Shown piece after piece: positions 29,066 through 37,075 of a DNA stretch of 64,000 bases (position 1 is its first letter; every line of letters starts with the position of its first letter). This stretch comes from Qipengyuania mesophila. GTDB lineage: Bacteria; Pseudomonadota; Alphaproteobacteria; Sphingomonadales; Sphingomonadaceae. The notes beneath the pieces were generated by a model that was not told the DNA's origin, made no database searches, and saw only the letters and a program-made list of their open reading frames with translations. The stretch spans positions 1,149,501 to 1,213,500 of the forward strand of contig NZ_JAIGNU010000001.1 in the NCBI RefSeq assembly GCF_019711655.1, in the 5' to 3' direction. A program made the translations under genes and the position numbers.

Positions 29066-29117
29066 AACCTGCGGCCCTAGGCTGGCGCGGGTAACACGGG
29101 CCGACGGGCCGCAGGTT
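29066..29117. repeat. 12-bp perfect inverted repeat in a GC-rich gap
   Basis: AACCTGCGGCCC (29,066-29,077) and GGGCCGCAGGTT (29,106-29,117) form a perfect 12-bp stem with a 28-base loop, in the 220-bp gap between two backbone genes. Further short hairpins follow (29,127-29,160). No T-run is present. It may be an RNA-processing hairpin or a recombination or protein-binding site. The remainder of the gap holds nothing else recognisable. Confidence 0.55.
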
Positions 29118-29173
29118 GCGGCGCGCCCCGACCGGCCCAAGGGCCTCTCCCGGCGGAGAGGGATGAGGCAGGA

Positions 29174-29614
29174 TCAGGACCCGGTGTCGCAGGTGGATCG
29201 GGAGCGCTCGAAGATTGCTTCGCCATTCGAGAACCGCCCGACCAGGCGCAGTTCACCGAACAGGTCGATGAACCTACCCGATACCTGGCCAAGCCAGTGG
29301 CGTGTTCTCCCCGTTCGTGGGTTGTAGAAATCGGCCTCCCAGTACCGGGCATCGTCGCGTTCGGCGAGCCAGATCGCGGCAAGGCCGCAATAGGTCGATA
29401 TGCCGCAATCGGCGAAAGCGTTGCGCAGGAGAATGCGGTCCTCGCGGCCGCGCCATCCATCGAAGCGCTCGAAAGAAGGAAAGGCCGCCTTCGCGGCATC
29501 GATGACCTCGTCGACGAGGCACTCGTAGGCCCAATCGACATCGTCGTCTTCGCCGTCATCAAGCAGGCGAAAGGCGACTACGGAGCCGGTCGGATAGCTG
29601 ACGGAACGTCCCAT
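29174..29614 (-). CDS. Conserved island hypothetical protein
   Basis: This 146-residue acidic protein has no signal peptide or membrane segment. Segments such as DEVIDAAKAAFPSFERFDGW and WEADFYNPRTGRTRHWLG are striking but match no family I know by function. It lies 11 bp after the ardC stop and is probably translated from the same mRNA. Its constant pairing with antirestriction-type genes in sphingomonad elements is my recollection, not something shown here. Confidence 0.65.
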   Translation of the reverse strand: MGRSVSYPTGSVVAFRLLDDGEDDDVDWAYECLVDEVIDAAKAAFPSFERFDGWRGREDRILLRNAFADCGISTYCGLAAIWLAERDDARYWEADFYNPRTGRTRHWLGQVSGRFIDLFGELRLVGRFSNGEAIFERSRSTCDTGS

Positions 29615-29625
29615 CTCATTGCTCC

Positions 29626-30555
29626 TCAGGCCGCATCGGCGAGATCGACATCGGCCTCGCCTTCCAGGGATTGGTGACCCCCAAGGTCAAGCAACAGGCT
29701 GGCCGCTTCCTCGGCCTTGGCAGCAGCGGTCAAGATAGCGCGCTCATCCGATTTGAGGATCTTGAGCCAGGACGCGATGTAGCTGGCGTGATGGTCGAGG
29801 TGGGTGACCGGAAGACCCAGTTCGGCCCCGAGGATGGCTGAGGACAGTTCTGCGATCAGTTCTTCCGCAGCATAGGCGTCGCTGCCAAAGCGATTCTTGA
29901 GATCGCGGTCGAGCCGCGAAGAATGCCCCGTCCAGTGCGACAGCTCGTGTGCGAGCGTTGCGTAGTAGTGGTCATAGGCTTCGAAGAGTTCGGCTGGCGG
30001 CATTGTGACGCGGTCGCGCAGCGGCTCGTAATAGGCCTGCGCACCATGATGCCGCAAGTCGGCGCCGATATGGGCAAAGAAGGCATCAAGGCGGTCTTCG
30101 CGTCCTTCGGGCTCAAGCGCGGCAACGAGTGGCTTGGGGTGATAGAACTCAGGGAGGCCGTCGCACTGATCGGCATTGAACACGGCATAGGCCTTGAGCA
30201 CACGCCGGTTTTCAGTGTCGGCCTCGCCTTCGGCGTTCTCGACCTCCTTGGTATAGCTCTTGTAGAAGATCGCGATGGTCGATTTCTCACCCTTGCGGAC
30301 CTGGCCGCCGAGCTGCTGACACTGGCGGTACGTCATCCAGTAGGGCGAGGCGTAGCCACAGCCATCGGCCACCATCCACAACCAGAAGGTGTTCATGCCG
30401 CGATAAGGCGTCCCGCAGTAGCGCAAGGGCCGGGAGACCGGCACACCTCGCCAAGGCTTGACCCAGGGTTTTGTTCCTTGCTCGAGCTTTTCGATAATGG
30501 CGGCGGTAATGCGCTGGGCAGGCGATGTCGAAACAGAGCGGCGGGACTTGGTCAT
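29626..30555 (-). CDS. ardC: ArdC-like antirestriction/ssDNA-binding protein
   Basis: This 309-residue protein has the two-part structure of ArdC. An N-terminal ssDNA-binding domain includes GTKPWVKPW and the NTFWLWM segment. A C-terminal zincin-like metallopeptidase has the HExxH site in TLAHELSHWTGHSSRLDRD and a downstream Glu-containing helix (YAAEELIAELSSA). Such proteins protect incoming element DNA from restriction during conjugative transfer. The ATG at 30,555 follows the shared ATCAGGAG leader. It is divergent from the five-gene cargo operon. Confidence 0.9.
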   Translation of the reverse strand: MTKSRRSVSTSPAQRITAAIIEKLEQGTKPWVKPWRGVPVSRPLRYCGTPYRGMNTFWLWMVADGCGYASPYWMTYRQCQQLGGQVRKGEKSTIAIFYKSYTKEVENAEGEADTENRRVLKAYAVFNADQCDGLPEFYHPKPLVAALEPEGREDRLDAFFAHIGADLRHHGAQAYYEPLRDRVTMPPAELFEAYDHYYATLAHELSHWTGHSSRLDRDLKNRFGSDAYAAEELIAELSSAILGAELGLPVTHLDHHASYIASWLKILKSDERAILTAAAKAEEAASLLLDLGGHQSLEGEADVDLADAA

Positions 30556-30640
30556 GGGAGATCTCCTGATCGCCGGAACGGAGTTGTCCCGGCTCAGGAA
30601 GAGCAAAGCTCCCTCCCCTTTCGTTTAATGGAACGCTAAG
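30556..30640 (-). promoter_or_regulatory. Shared leader with hairpin and ATCAGGAG (ardC gene)
   Basis: In the minus-strand mRNA a GGAGGGAGC element (30,608-30,616) is followed by a 5-bp hairpin (GCCGG/CCGGC, 30,572-30,593) and the ribosome-binding site ATCAGGAG (30,563-30,570). The same order occurs before parB with the identical 9-mer. The rest of the gap up to the cargo operon (30,641-30,919) holds one inverted repeat, GTCCAA-N4-TTGGAC at 30,714-30,729, and no recognisable gene. Confidence 0.5.
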
Positions 30641-30919
30641 CGCCCTCTCGTCGGCCATAGAAGAGATGCCTCTGATCTCCTGAATGCGGTCATCGGATCA
30701 CTCGGCTCAATCTGTCCAAAATGTTGGACGATCCGGAAAGGCAGGTATTGGGGTGCGACGTGCGAATAGCCGACCTTAGACGCTGCTATCATAAATGGTA
30801 GCCACGTGCCCATTCCTGCCGTTCATCACTTTCACCGCAGTTGCTGCTGCGGCCATTGAAACCTGACTTGGGTGCAAGCTCTTAAGGCGAGCCATAATGT
30901 ATTCGCGAAGCATCTTTTT

Positions 30920-30934
30920 GTTCTCTTGATGTTC
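30920..30934 (+). promoter_or_regulatory. LexA-type SOS box upstream of the cargo operon
   Basis: GTTC-TCTTGAT-GTTC matches the alphaproteobacterial LexA motif GTTC-N7-GTTC exactly. It lies 44 bp before the ATG at 30,979. TTGTTC inside the site could serve as a -35 element with a weak -10 (TCGTAT) 17 bp on. LexA binding there would block the promoter until DNA damage. Confidence 0.6.
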
Positions 30935-30978
30935 CAGGCATCGTATGGGATGGTCGAAGGTCGAGATTAAGGAGAGTT

Positions 30979-32916
30979 ATGGCGAAGCCATATGCAGCTG
31001 AGATGGCGCGGCTTGCGGAGACGTTCGCCTGGGCTGATGACGTGGACATTGGAGCGTTGCGACGCGCCGTGAGAACGGCCGGAGGAATGCCGCTTCGCGC
31101 AGTGGGATCTGGTGGTTCTCTTACGGCGGCGCACGCGCTGGCGCAGCTGCATCAATATGTTACACGCCAACTGGGCGTAGTGGCGACCCCGCTAGATGTG
31201 ACCGAACCAAGCGCAGCGCCGCTCGCGAACTGGTTGTTGAGTGCCGGCGGAAGCAACGTCGACATTTTAGGTGCAGCGCGCCGGCTGGCAAACCAGGAGC
31301 CGCGGCAACTCGCCATCCTCTGTGGTCGCTCGGAAAGTCCCTTGTCCGATCTTGCTCGCAGACACCCTTTCGTTGATCTGCTGCTTTTTCCACCGCCAGC
31401 GGGTAAGGACGGCTTCCTCGCCACCAATTCCTTGCTGGGCTTTATCGCTGTGCTTGTCCGGGCATATTTGCTTGAACTCGGCACTGCAGAAGAGTGGGAA
31501 GCGGTACGTGTCAACATAGCGCCTTTGCTCGACGCTGGGTCCGCTCAGATCGAAAACTGGGCACTAACGACCGAGCATTTGTGGCGGCGTGGCACGACTA
31601 TTGTCCTTCACGATGCAGACAGCCGGATCGGGGCGATCGACCTCGAGTCCAAGTTCACCGAAGCTGCGGTGGGCAACCTGCAAATCGCGGACTACCGGAA
31701 CTTCGCACATGGTCGGCATCATTGGCTCGCCAAGCGGGGCGATGCTAGCGCCGTACTCGCGCTTTATTCACCGACTGGAGCTGATCTCGCGGAGCGCACA
31801 CTTGCACTGCTGCCGCCCGAGATACCCATCGCAAGGCTTGAGCTGCCAGCATCGCCGATGGCGACGATGCTGGCGTCGCTCATCGCGGCGTTGCAGATCA
31901 CGGGTTGGGCGGGGCGCGCGCGGGGCCTCGATCCGGGACGCCCGGGCGTCCCCGAATTTGGACGCAAGCTCTATCATCTGCCGTTGCCGCGCACCGCGGC
32001 GCCCCGCATCGCCAACCTGACCCCCAGGCAAGCCGCGGCAATCCATCGCAAGGCGGGCGCTTCCGCCGCGCAGCTTGCCGATGCGGGCGACCTTGCGCGC
32101 TGGCAGGGGGCGTTGGAAGCTTTCCGCCAGCGGCTGTTGGGGCCTGTCTTTCGGGCGATCGCGCTCGACTATGACGGGACGCTGGTCGACACGCGGCATC
32201 GGTTCGATGCCGTGTCGCCCGAGGTCAAGAGCCAATTGAGTCGCCTGCTCGGCGCAGGCGTCAAGTTGGCGATCGCCACGGGGCGGGGCGCCTCGGTGCG
32301 GCGCGACCTTCAGGCTGCGCTGCCTAAATCATTGTGGGAAAACGTGCTGATCGGCTATTATAATGGCGCCGAAATAGCAGCGTTGGGGGAAGATAATGCG
32401 CCGGATGGCAAAGACGAACCGTGCGATGAGCTCGCCGCGTTGGCGCTAGCGCTGCGCGATCAGCCCGAACTGGCGGGCGCCGCGATACAATCGGACCGAA
32501 AATACCAGGTCACATTGGAAGCCCGACAAGGACTGTCGGAGTCGCGACTGTGGGATCTGGCGCATGAAGTACTGCTCACGCAGGGAATGCGCAATGTGAT
32601 CGTCACGCGGTCGAGTCATTCGATCGATATCGTGCCTGAGCATGTGTCCAAGGCCAACGTGCTGGCGGCGATCCGCTCTCGGATCGACGATGGTGCCCTG
32701 CTGGCGATTGGCGATCGCGGTCGGTGGCCAGGAAACGACTATGCGCTTTTGCGCGAGCCGTTCGCCCTGAGCGTGGACGAGATCAGCGTCGATCCGAGCA
32801 CATGCTGGAACCTTGGTCAGCCGGGGCAGCGGGGCCTGCAAGTGACCCTCGAATATCTGGACGCACTTGAGCCGTGTGAAGGCGGTGTCCGCTTCAAGGC
32901 GGATGCGCTGCTATGA
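30979..32916 (+). CDS. SIS-domain / HAD-IIB phosphatase fusion (cargo gene 1)
   Basis: This 645-residue protein joins two enzymes of sugar-phosphate chemistry. Residues about 36-330 resemble a SIS (sugar isomerase) domain, with a phosphosugar loop AVGSGGSLTAAHAL (41-54) and a second conserved site ESKFTEAAVGNLQ to NFAHGRHHW (223-249). Residues about 390-600 are a HAD-IIB hydrolase with motif I DYDGTLVD (397-404), motif II Thr434 in ATGR, Lys558 in SKANVL, and motif IV GDRGRWPGND (578-587). AAGGAG at 30,969-30,974 sets the start. It overlaps the next gene by four bases. It could isomerise and dephosphorylate a sugar or nucleotide intermediate. Confidence 0.82.
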   Translation: MAKPYAAEMARLAETFAWADDVDIGALRRAVRTAGGMPLRAVGSGGSLTAAHALAQLHQYVTRQLGVVATPLDVTEPSAAPLANWLLSAGGSNVDILGAARRLANQEPRQLAILCGRSESPLSDLARRHPFVDLLLFPPPAGKDGFLATNSLLGFIAVLVRAYLLELGTAEEWEAVRVNIAPLLDAGSAQIENWALTTEHLWRRGTTIVLHDADSRIGAIDLESKFTEAAVGNLQIADYRNFAHGRHHWLAKRGDASAVLALYSPTGADLAERTLALLPPEIPIARLELPASPMATMLASLIAALQITGWAGRARGLDPGRPGVPEFGRKLYHLPLPRTAAPRIANLTPRQAAAIHRKAGASAAQLADAGDLARWQGALEAFRQRLLGPVFRAIALDYDGTLVDTRHRFDAVSPEVKSQLSRLLGAGVKLAIATGRGASVRRDLQAALPKSLWENVLIGYYNGAEIAALGEDNAPDGKDEPCDELAALALALRDQPELAGAAIQSDRKYQVTLEARQGLSESRLWDLAHEVLLTQGMRNVIVTRSSHSIDIVPEHVSKANVLAAIRSRIDDGALLAIGDRGRWPGNDYALLREPFALSVDEISVDPSTCWNLGQPGQRGLQVTLEYLDALEPCEGGVRFKADALL

Positions 32917-34052
32917 ACCAGGATCTAGGCCTCAAAGTCCTTGCCGAGATCATGCACTGGAGCGACGAGCGCGCCCGGGAGGAATATCGCTGGCTGCGGC
33001 TGATGGCGCGGCTGAAATATGACGGCTACCGGGATTTCCAGGCGGGCATGCGGTTTTTCGAGAGTCTCGCCACCTGGCTCCAGCAGTTCGATCGGGCGGA
33101 ACGCGAGACGGCCTATGCGTTCGTGCGCAGTAGGTTGGTCTATGTCGGGCCCATCGAAATGCAGAAGCTCGTCGAACAGTTCTATCCAAAGACGATGCGG
33201 GAACGTCTGGTGTCGACGGTCGCGGCGCAGCGCGGCATTCCCGCCTTTCGGGTGCTAGGCGATGAAGCGGCGCGGAGCGACGTGGATCGCTTGCGCCGCC
33301 AGACCCTCGTCATGGGGTTGAGCGACGGCGCACGGATCGACGGCGTTCGCCATAGCAATGTCGGGCTGCTCACCAATGAACAGCTGGTGCTCGCAACACA
33401 GCTCGACAAGGAGAAATGGGAAGACCTTCTCGGCAACCTTCGCGAGGATCTCAAGGACGAGCAGGCGCTGTTTCGGCTGGTCTATCTTGTCGACGATTTC
33501 GCGGGGACGGGCACATCGTTCTTCCGCTACAACGAGAAGAAGCAGAAGTGGTCGGGGAAGCTCTGGCGCTTCAAGGAATCAATCGAAGGGGCGCGCCAGG
33601 TCCTCGGAAGCGACCCGTTCGATCCGAATTGGGAGCTTTGCGTGCATCACTATATCGCCTCTTCGACCGCAGCGCAGGCCATCGGCGAGCGTCAAGAGCT
33701 CGCAAAAGATGCGCTGGTCGGCGACGGCTGGGCCAAGGCGGTCCATATTTCGTTCGGCACGGTCCTCCCGACTGACCTGCCCCTGGGCGTCGTTGAAGGG
33801 CGTGACGATGCGTTCATCAAACTGACCCAGACATATTACGATCCGATCATTCGCACGAAGCACACGGATGTTGGCGGCGTCGAGCATCTCGGCCTTGGCT
33901 ATGGCGGCTGTGCGCTCCCGCTCGTGCTGAATCACAATACACCGAATAACGCGGTCGCGTTGCTCTGGGCGGAGACCGCGGGCGGGGACCGTGATGGTGT
34001 TGCGGCTCCGGCGATGCGCCCTCTGTTCCGGCGGCGGCAGAGGCATGTTTGA
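32913..34052 (+). CDS. Phosphoribosyltransferase-like protein (cargo gene 2)
   Basis: This 379-residue protein contains the type I phosphoribosyltransferase loop, LVYLVDDFAGTGTSFF (189-204), with the paired aspartates at 194-195 and the glycine-threonine phosphate loop. The N-terminal 110 residues are helical and unlike biosynthetic PRTases. A conserved C-terminal block LVLNHNTPNNAVALLW (337-352) is not found in purine or pyrimidine PRTases I know. It may make or break an N-glycosidic bond, or bind a nucleotide ligand as an effector. Pfam has a family of conflict-associated PRTases that this may match; this could not be checked. Its ATG overlaps gene 1 (ATGA). Confidence 0.78.
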   Translation: MNQDLGLKVLAEIMHWSDERAREEYRWLRLMARLKYDGYRDFQAGMRFFESLATWLQQFDRAERETAYAFVRSRLVYVGPIEMQKLVEQFYPKTMRERLVSTVAAQRGIPAFRVLGDEAARSDVDRLRRQTLVMGLSDGARIDGVRHSNVGLLTNEQLVLATQLDKEKWEDLLGNLREDLKDEQALFRLVYLVDDFAGTGTSFFRYNEKKQKWSGKLWRFKESIEGARQVLGSDPFDPNWELCVHHYIASSTAAQAIGERQELAKDALVGDGWAKAVHISFGTVLPTDLPLGVVEGRDDAFIKLTQTYYDPIIRTKHTDVGGVEHLGLGYGGCALPLVLNHNTPNNAVALLWAETAGGDRDGVAAPAMRPLFRRRQRHV

Positions 34053-34061
34053 GCGGCGGCC

Positions 34062-35972
34062 ATGATCAATCCCTTCGAGAAGCGCGCCACCGAATATCTT
34101 CGCGATGACGAGGCCTTTTTGGCTGTCGTGACGCCCGAACCGCTGTCGACCTTTTTCGAGAAGCCGGCAAAGGATGGGCGGCTCTACGATCGCTTGGCAA
34201 TGGTGATCGGCACGCCGGGCAGCGGCAAGACGACCCTGGCCCGGCTGTTCCAGTATGCGACGCTGCGCACGCTGCTGCGCAATCGCGGCCTCAACACCTA
34301 CAAGCCGTTGATCGACACGCTGACGGCGTGCGGGGCGCTGGTCGATGAGCAGCCGGTCCTGCTGGGGGGCAGGCTTCCGCTCGAGGCGGAATATCGCGAA
34401 TTCTGGGAGTTTCCCTATCCCGACGAGCTCAAGGCAGGGTTGATGATCGCCCTCCTGCAAGCGCGCACGATCCTAGCATGGCTGCGCAACTTGCAGACGG
34501 CAGGCGTCGCGCTCGATCAGGTTGAGATCATTCCTCGGGCAGACGCCGATGCGGCGTTGACCGCGATCGGGGGGACGGCCGGTCCCGATCTGCTCCAGCG
34601 CGCGCGCGAGGTCGAACTCGCGATCTATCGGATTTCAGCCGCACTCATGCCGCCCGACGTCAAGGATATCGATGACCAGGCGGCGGCGGCCTATCGCCCA
34701 TTCGACGTCATCGAATCCTTCCGCATTGTCGATGGCGAGGATGTGCTGACGCTCCGCCCGTTGATCATCTTCGACGATGCGCACAGCCTCCATCCGGCTC
34801 AATTGGCCGCCTTGCAGCGCTGGCTCGCGCGGCGAGAACTTAAAGTTTCGCGCTGGATCCTGACTCGGCTCGACGCGCTCACGCCTGCTGACGTCCTGCT
34901 GGATGCCGAACCGCAGGACGGTGAGGAGCCGGGCCTCAAACGTGCCCGGGAAATCACCGATATCTGGATGCAGAGCACCGACGACCGGCTCGGGCAGCGG
35001 CGCGCATTCCGCAAGATGGCGCGAGATATGGCTGGCCGCTATTTGAGCCAGATGGAGGTGTTCAATCGCCGCCGGCTGAACAATCTCGGCGATCTGTTGT
35101 CGACTACGCCCGAGATCATCGCACAGAGCAAACGGGAACGGTTGGCGGAGCATGTCGACGTGCTTCAGCGCCGTCATAACATCTCTGCCGTCCGCCGGCA
35201 CGCGCTCGCGCAGGATATTGCCACCTATTTGGAAGGCACGGGCGAGGCCGGCGAGGACATGCAGATGGCAATGCTGTCGGTGCTGTTTGAGCGCTATGCC
35301 AAGCGGATACCCCAGCGAGACCTGTTCGATCAGCCGGAGGAGGATGTCGAGCCGAACCGCCCGCTGACGGTTGATGCCTCGATCGCGGAAGGTGCCCGCA
35401 TTCATCTCCTCCATCGCTATGATCGGCCTTATTATTTCGGGATCGATGCGCTCTGCGATGCTAGTTCGGAGAATGCCGAGCAGTTTCTGCAACTGGCTGC
35501 CCGCCTGGTCTCCCAGTCGGAGACCCAGCTCATTCGCGCCAAGGCGCCGACGCTGCGCAGCGGGATGCAGCACAAGCTGCTGCGCGAACGCGCCAGCGAG
35601 ATGGTGCGGGAATGGGACTTCCCGCAGCAGCAGTTGGTCAGGCGTCTGTCGGATGGGATCGCTCGGGAATGCGTTACCAAGAGCCTGGAAGGCAATGCGT
35701 CGCTGGGGGGTGGGGCGACTGCCTTCGGAATTCCGCAAGACGAGTTCGACTCGATCCCGACGAGCCATCCCGATCTCGCGCGCGTTTTGCAGTTCGGCGT
35801 GGCCTATAACGCCTTTGTGCTCGTGCCGGATCATGGCACGAAGAAGCGCAAATGGTGTCTCATCGAGCTGGGCGGCGTGTTGCTGCTCCATCATGGCCTG
35901 ACTCTCAAGCGGGGCGGGTTTCTCGAGCGGCGCGCCGACGATCTGGTTCGGCTTCTGGATGAGGTCCCCTGA
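34062..35972 (+). CDS. AAA/ORC-CDC6-like P-loop ATPase (cargo gene 3)
   Basis: This 636-residue protein has Walker [10 protein letters not shown] (50-58) close to the N-terminus, Walker B LIIFDDAH (234-241) and a sensor-1-like stretch [10 protein letters not shown] (264-273). The arrangement, with a long insertion between Walker A and B and a helical C-terminal half, resembles ORC/CDC6-type or STAND-like ATPases rather than metabolic kinases. Residues 300-636 hold no motif I can name; they may bind DNA or partners. It is likely the sensor or switch of the system. It begins 9 bp after gene 2. Confidence 0.75.
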   Translation: MINPFEKRATEYLRDDEAFLAVVTPEPLSTFFEKPAKDGRLYDRLAMVIGTPGSGKTTLARLFQYATLRTLLRNRGLNTYKPLIDTLTACGALVDEQPVLLGGRLPLEAEYREFWEFPYPDELKAGLMIALLQARTILAWLRNLQTAGVALDQVEIIPRADADAALTAIGGTAGPDLLQRAREVELAIYRISAALMPPDVKDIDDQAAAAYRPFDVIESFRIVDGEDVLTLRPLIIFDDAHSLHPAQLAALQRWLARRELKVSRWILTRLDALTPADVLLDAEPQDGEEPGLKRAREITDIWMQSTDDRLGQRRAFRKMARDMAGRYLSQMEVFNRRRLNNLGDLLSTTPEIIAQSKRERLAEHVDVLQRRHNISAVRRHALAQDIATYLEGTGEAGEDMQMAMLSVLFERYAKRIPQRDLFDQPEEDVEPNRPLTVDASIAEGARIHLLHRYDRPYYFGIDALCDASSENAEQFLQLAARLVSQSETQLIRAKAPTLRSGMQHKLLRERASEMVREWDFPQQQLVRRLSDGIARECVTKSLEGNASLGGGATAFGIPQDEFDSIPTSHPDLARVLQFGVAYNAFVLVPDHGTKKRKWCLIELGGVLLLHHGLTLKRGGFLERRADDLVRLLDEVP

Positions 35973-37075
35973 TGGCCGGCCGATGGGATCCCTGCGTCTC
36001 GCATCGCGGCGCCGAGATTGACGGCTTCGTGGACGATTATTTCGCCCGCCCCGAACGTCGCATCCTGCTGGTGGGCGGAGCTGGCTTTGATCCTCGTTCT
36101 ACGACCGTGGCGCGGCGGCTCGCCAACACCGAAGGCCAAATCCGGGGGTTGTTTTTTCAGGAAGAGCGCCCGAAGCCGACGCAGACGCTGATCGACCGCG
36201 CTACCACGAATGGCGACGTGCTACGGGCGGCAATTCCGGCGCATGAGATGGCATCGGTGAACATCTTCGGGAGCGACGGCGCGGTAGTGGGCGGCCGGAA
36301 TGCGGTCGCGCTGATCGGTCGGCAGGATTTCGCGGAGACGACCGATGTCGTCGTCGATATCAGCGCGCTTTCGGTCGGCACGGCGTTCCCGATCATCCGC
36401 TATCTGGTCGAACGGTCGGTGCGGGCACCGGCCGAGTTCAATCTTCACCTGTTCGTGACACATGACCCGGCCCTCGACGGCGCGATCACGTCGGTATCGA
36501 GTGATGCGCCGGGCTTCGTGCATGGCTTTCGCGGCGGATCGACCCTCGACGGCTCGGCCGGCGCCGCGAAGCTCTGGCTGCCGCAACTCGCATCCGGGCG
36601 GGCCGGCGCGCTCGGACGGCTGCATTCCTTCGTCGACCCGCACGATACCTGCCCGATCCTGCCGTTTCCGACGATCGATCCGCGGGCCGGCGATCGCTTG
36701 GCCGAGGAGTTTCTGACCGAGTTCGAGAGCGGGTGGTCGGTAGATACGCGCAATATTGTCTATGCGGACGAGTCGGATCCGCTCGATCTCTATCGAACGA
36801 TCCTGCGTCTTGATGACCTGCGAAAGCCGGTCTTTGCGGAGGTCGGAGGATCGCTGATGATCCTTTCACCGCTCGGAAGCAAGGTCATGGCGCTTGGTGC
36901 CTTGATGGCGGCACTCGAGCGTGATTTGCCTGTCGCCTATCTGGAGGCGATCGGCTACGCGTTCGATGGGCCGGCCGCCAACGAGGAGGCGGCCGACATG
37001 ATTCATATTTGGTTGGAAGGGGATGTCTATCCGCAGCCTCGACCGGCACTTCATAATGAGGGGGTAGCGGCGTGA
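35972..37075 (+). CDS. Unrecognised protein with glycine-rich loop (cargo gene 4)
   Basis: This 367-residue protein is not recognised. It has a nucleotide-binding-like loop ILLVGGAGFDPR (31-42), and a beta-strand with VVVDISALSVGTAFPIIRYL (127-146). It has no signal peptide or membrane segment. Its ATG overlaps the stop of the ATPase by one base and its own stop is overlapped by the kinase start (GTGA), so it is made in fixed proportion to the enzymes around it. It could be the effector, a second enzyme, or a structural subunit. Confidence 0.7.
   Translation: MAGRWDPCVSHRGAEIDGFVDDYFARPERRILLVGGAGFDPRSTTVARRLANTEGQIRGLFFQEERPKPTQTLIDRATTNGDVLRAAIPAHEMASVNIFGSDGAVVGGRNAVALIGRQDFAETTDVVVDISALSVGTAFPIIRYLVERSVRAPAEFNLHLFVTHDPALDGAITSVSSDAPGFVHGFRGGSTLDGSAGAAKLWLPQLASGRAGALGRLHSFVDPHDTCPILPFPTIDPRAGDRLAEEFLTEFESGWSVDTRNIVYADESDPLDLYRTILRLDDLRKPVFAEVGGSLMILSPLGSKVMALGALMAALERDLPVAYLEAIGYAFDGPAANEEAADMIHIWLEGDVYPQPRPALHNEGVAA

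Noticed and set aside
30287-30658. Possible extra gene upstream of ardC on the minus strand starting MADERALS
   Set aside because: It runs through the ardC leader and coding region in another frame; there is no motif and ArdC itself is clear. A short leader peptide cannot be fully excluded.
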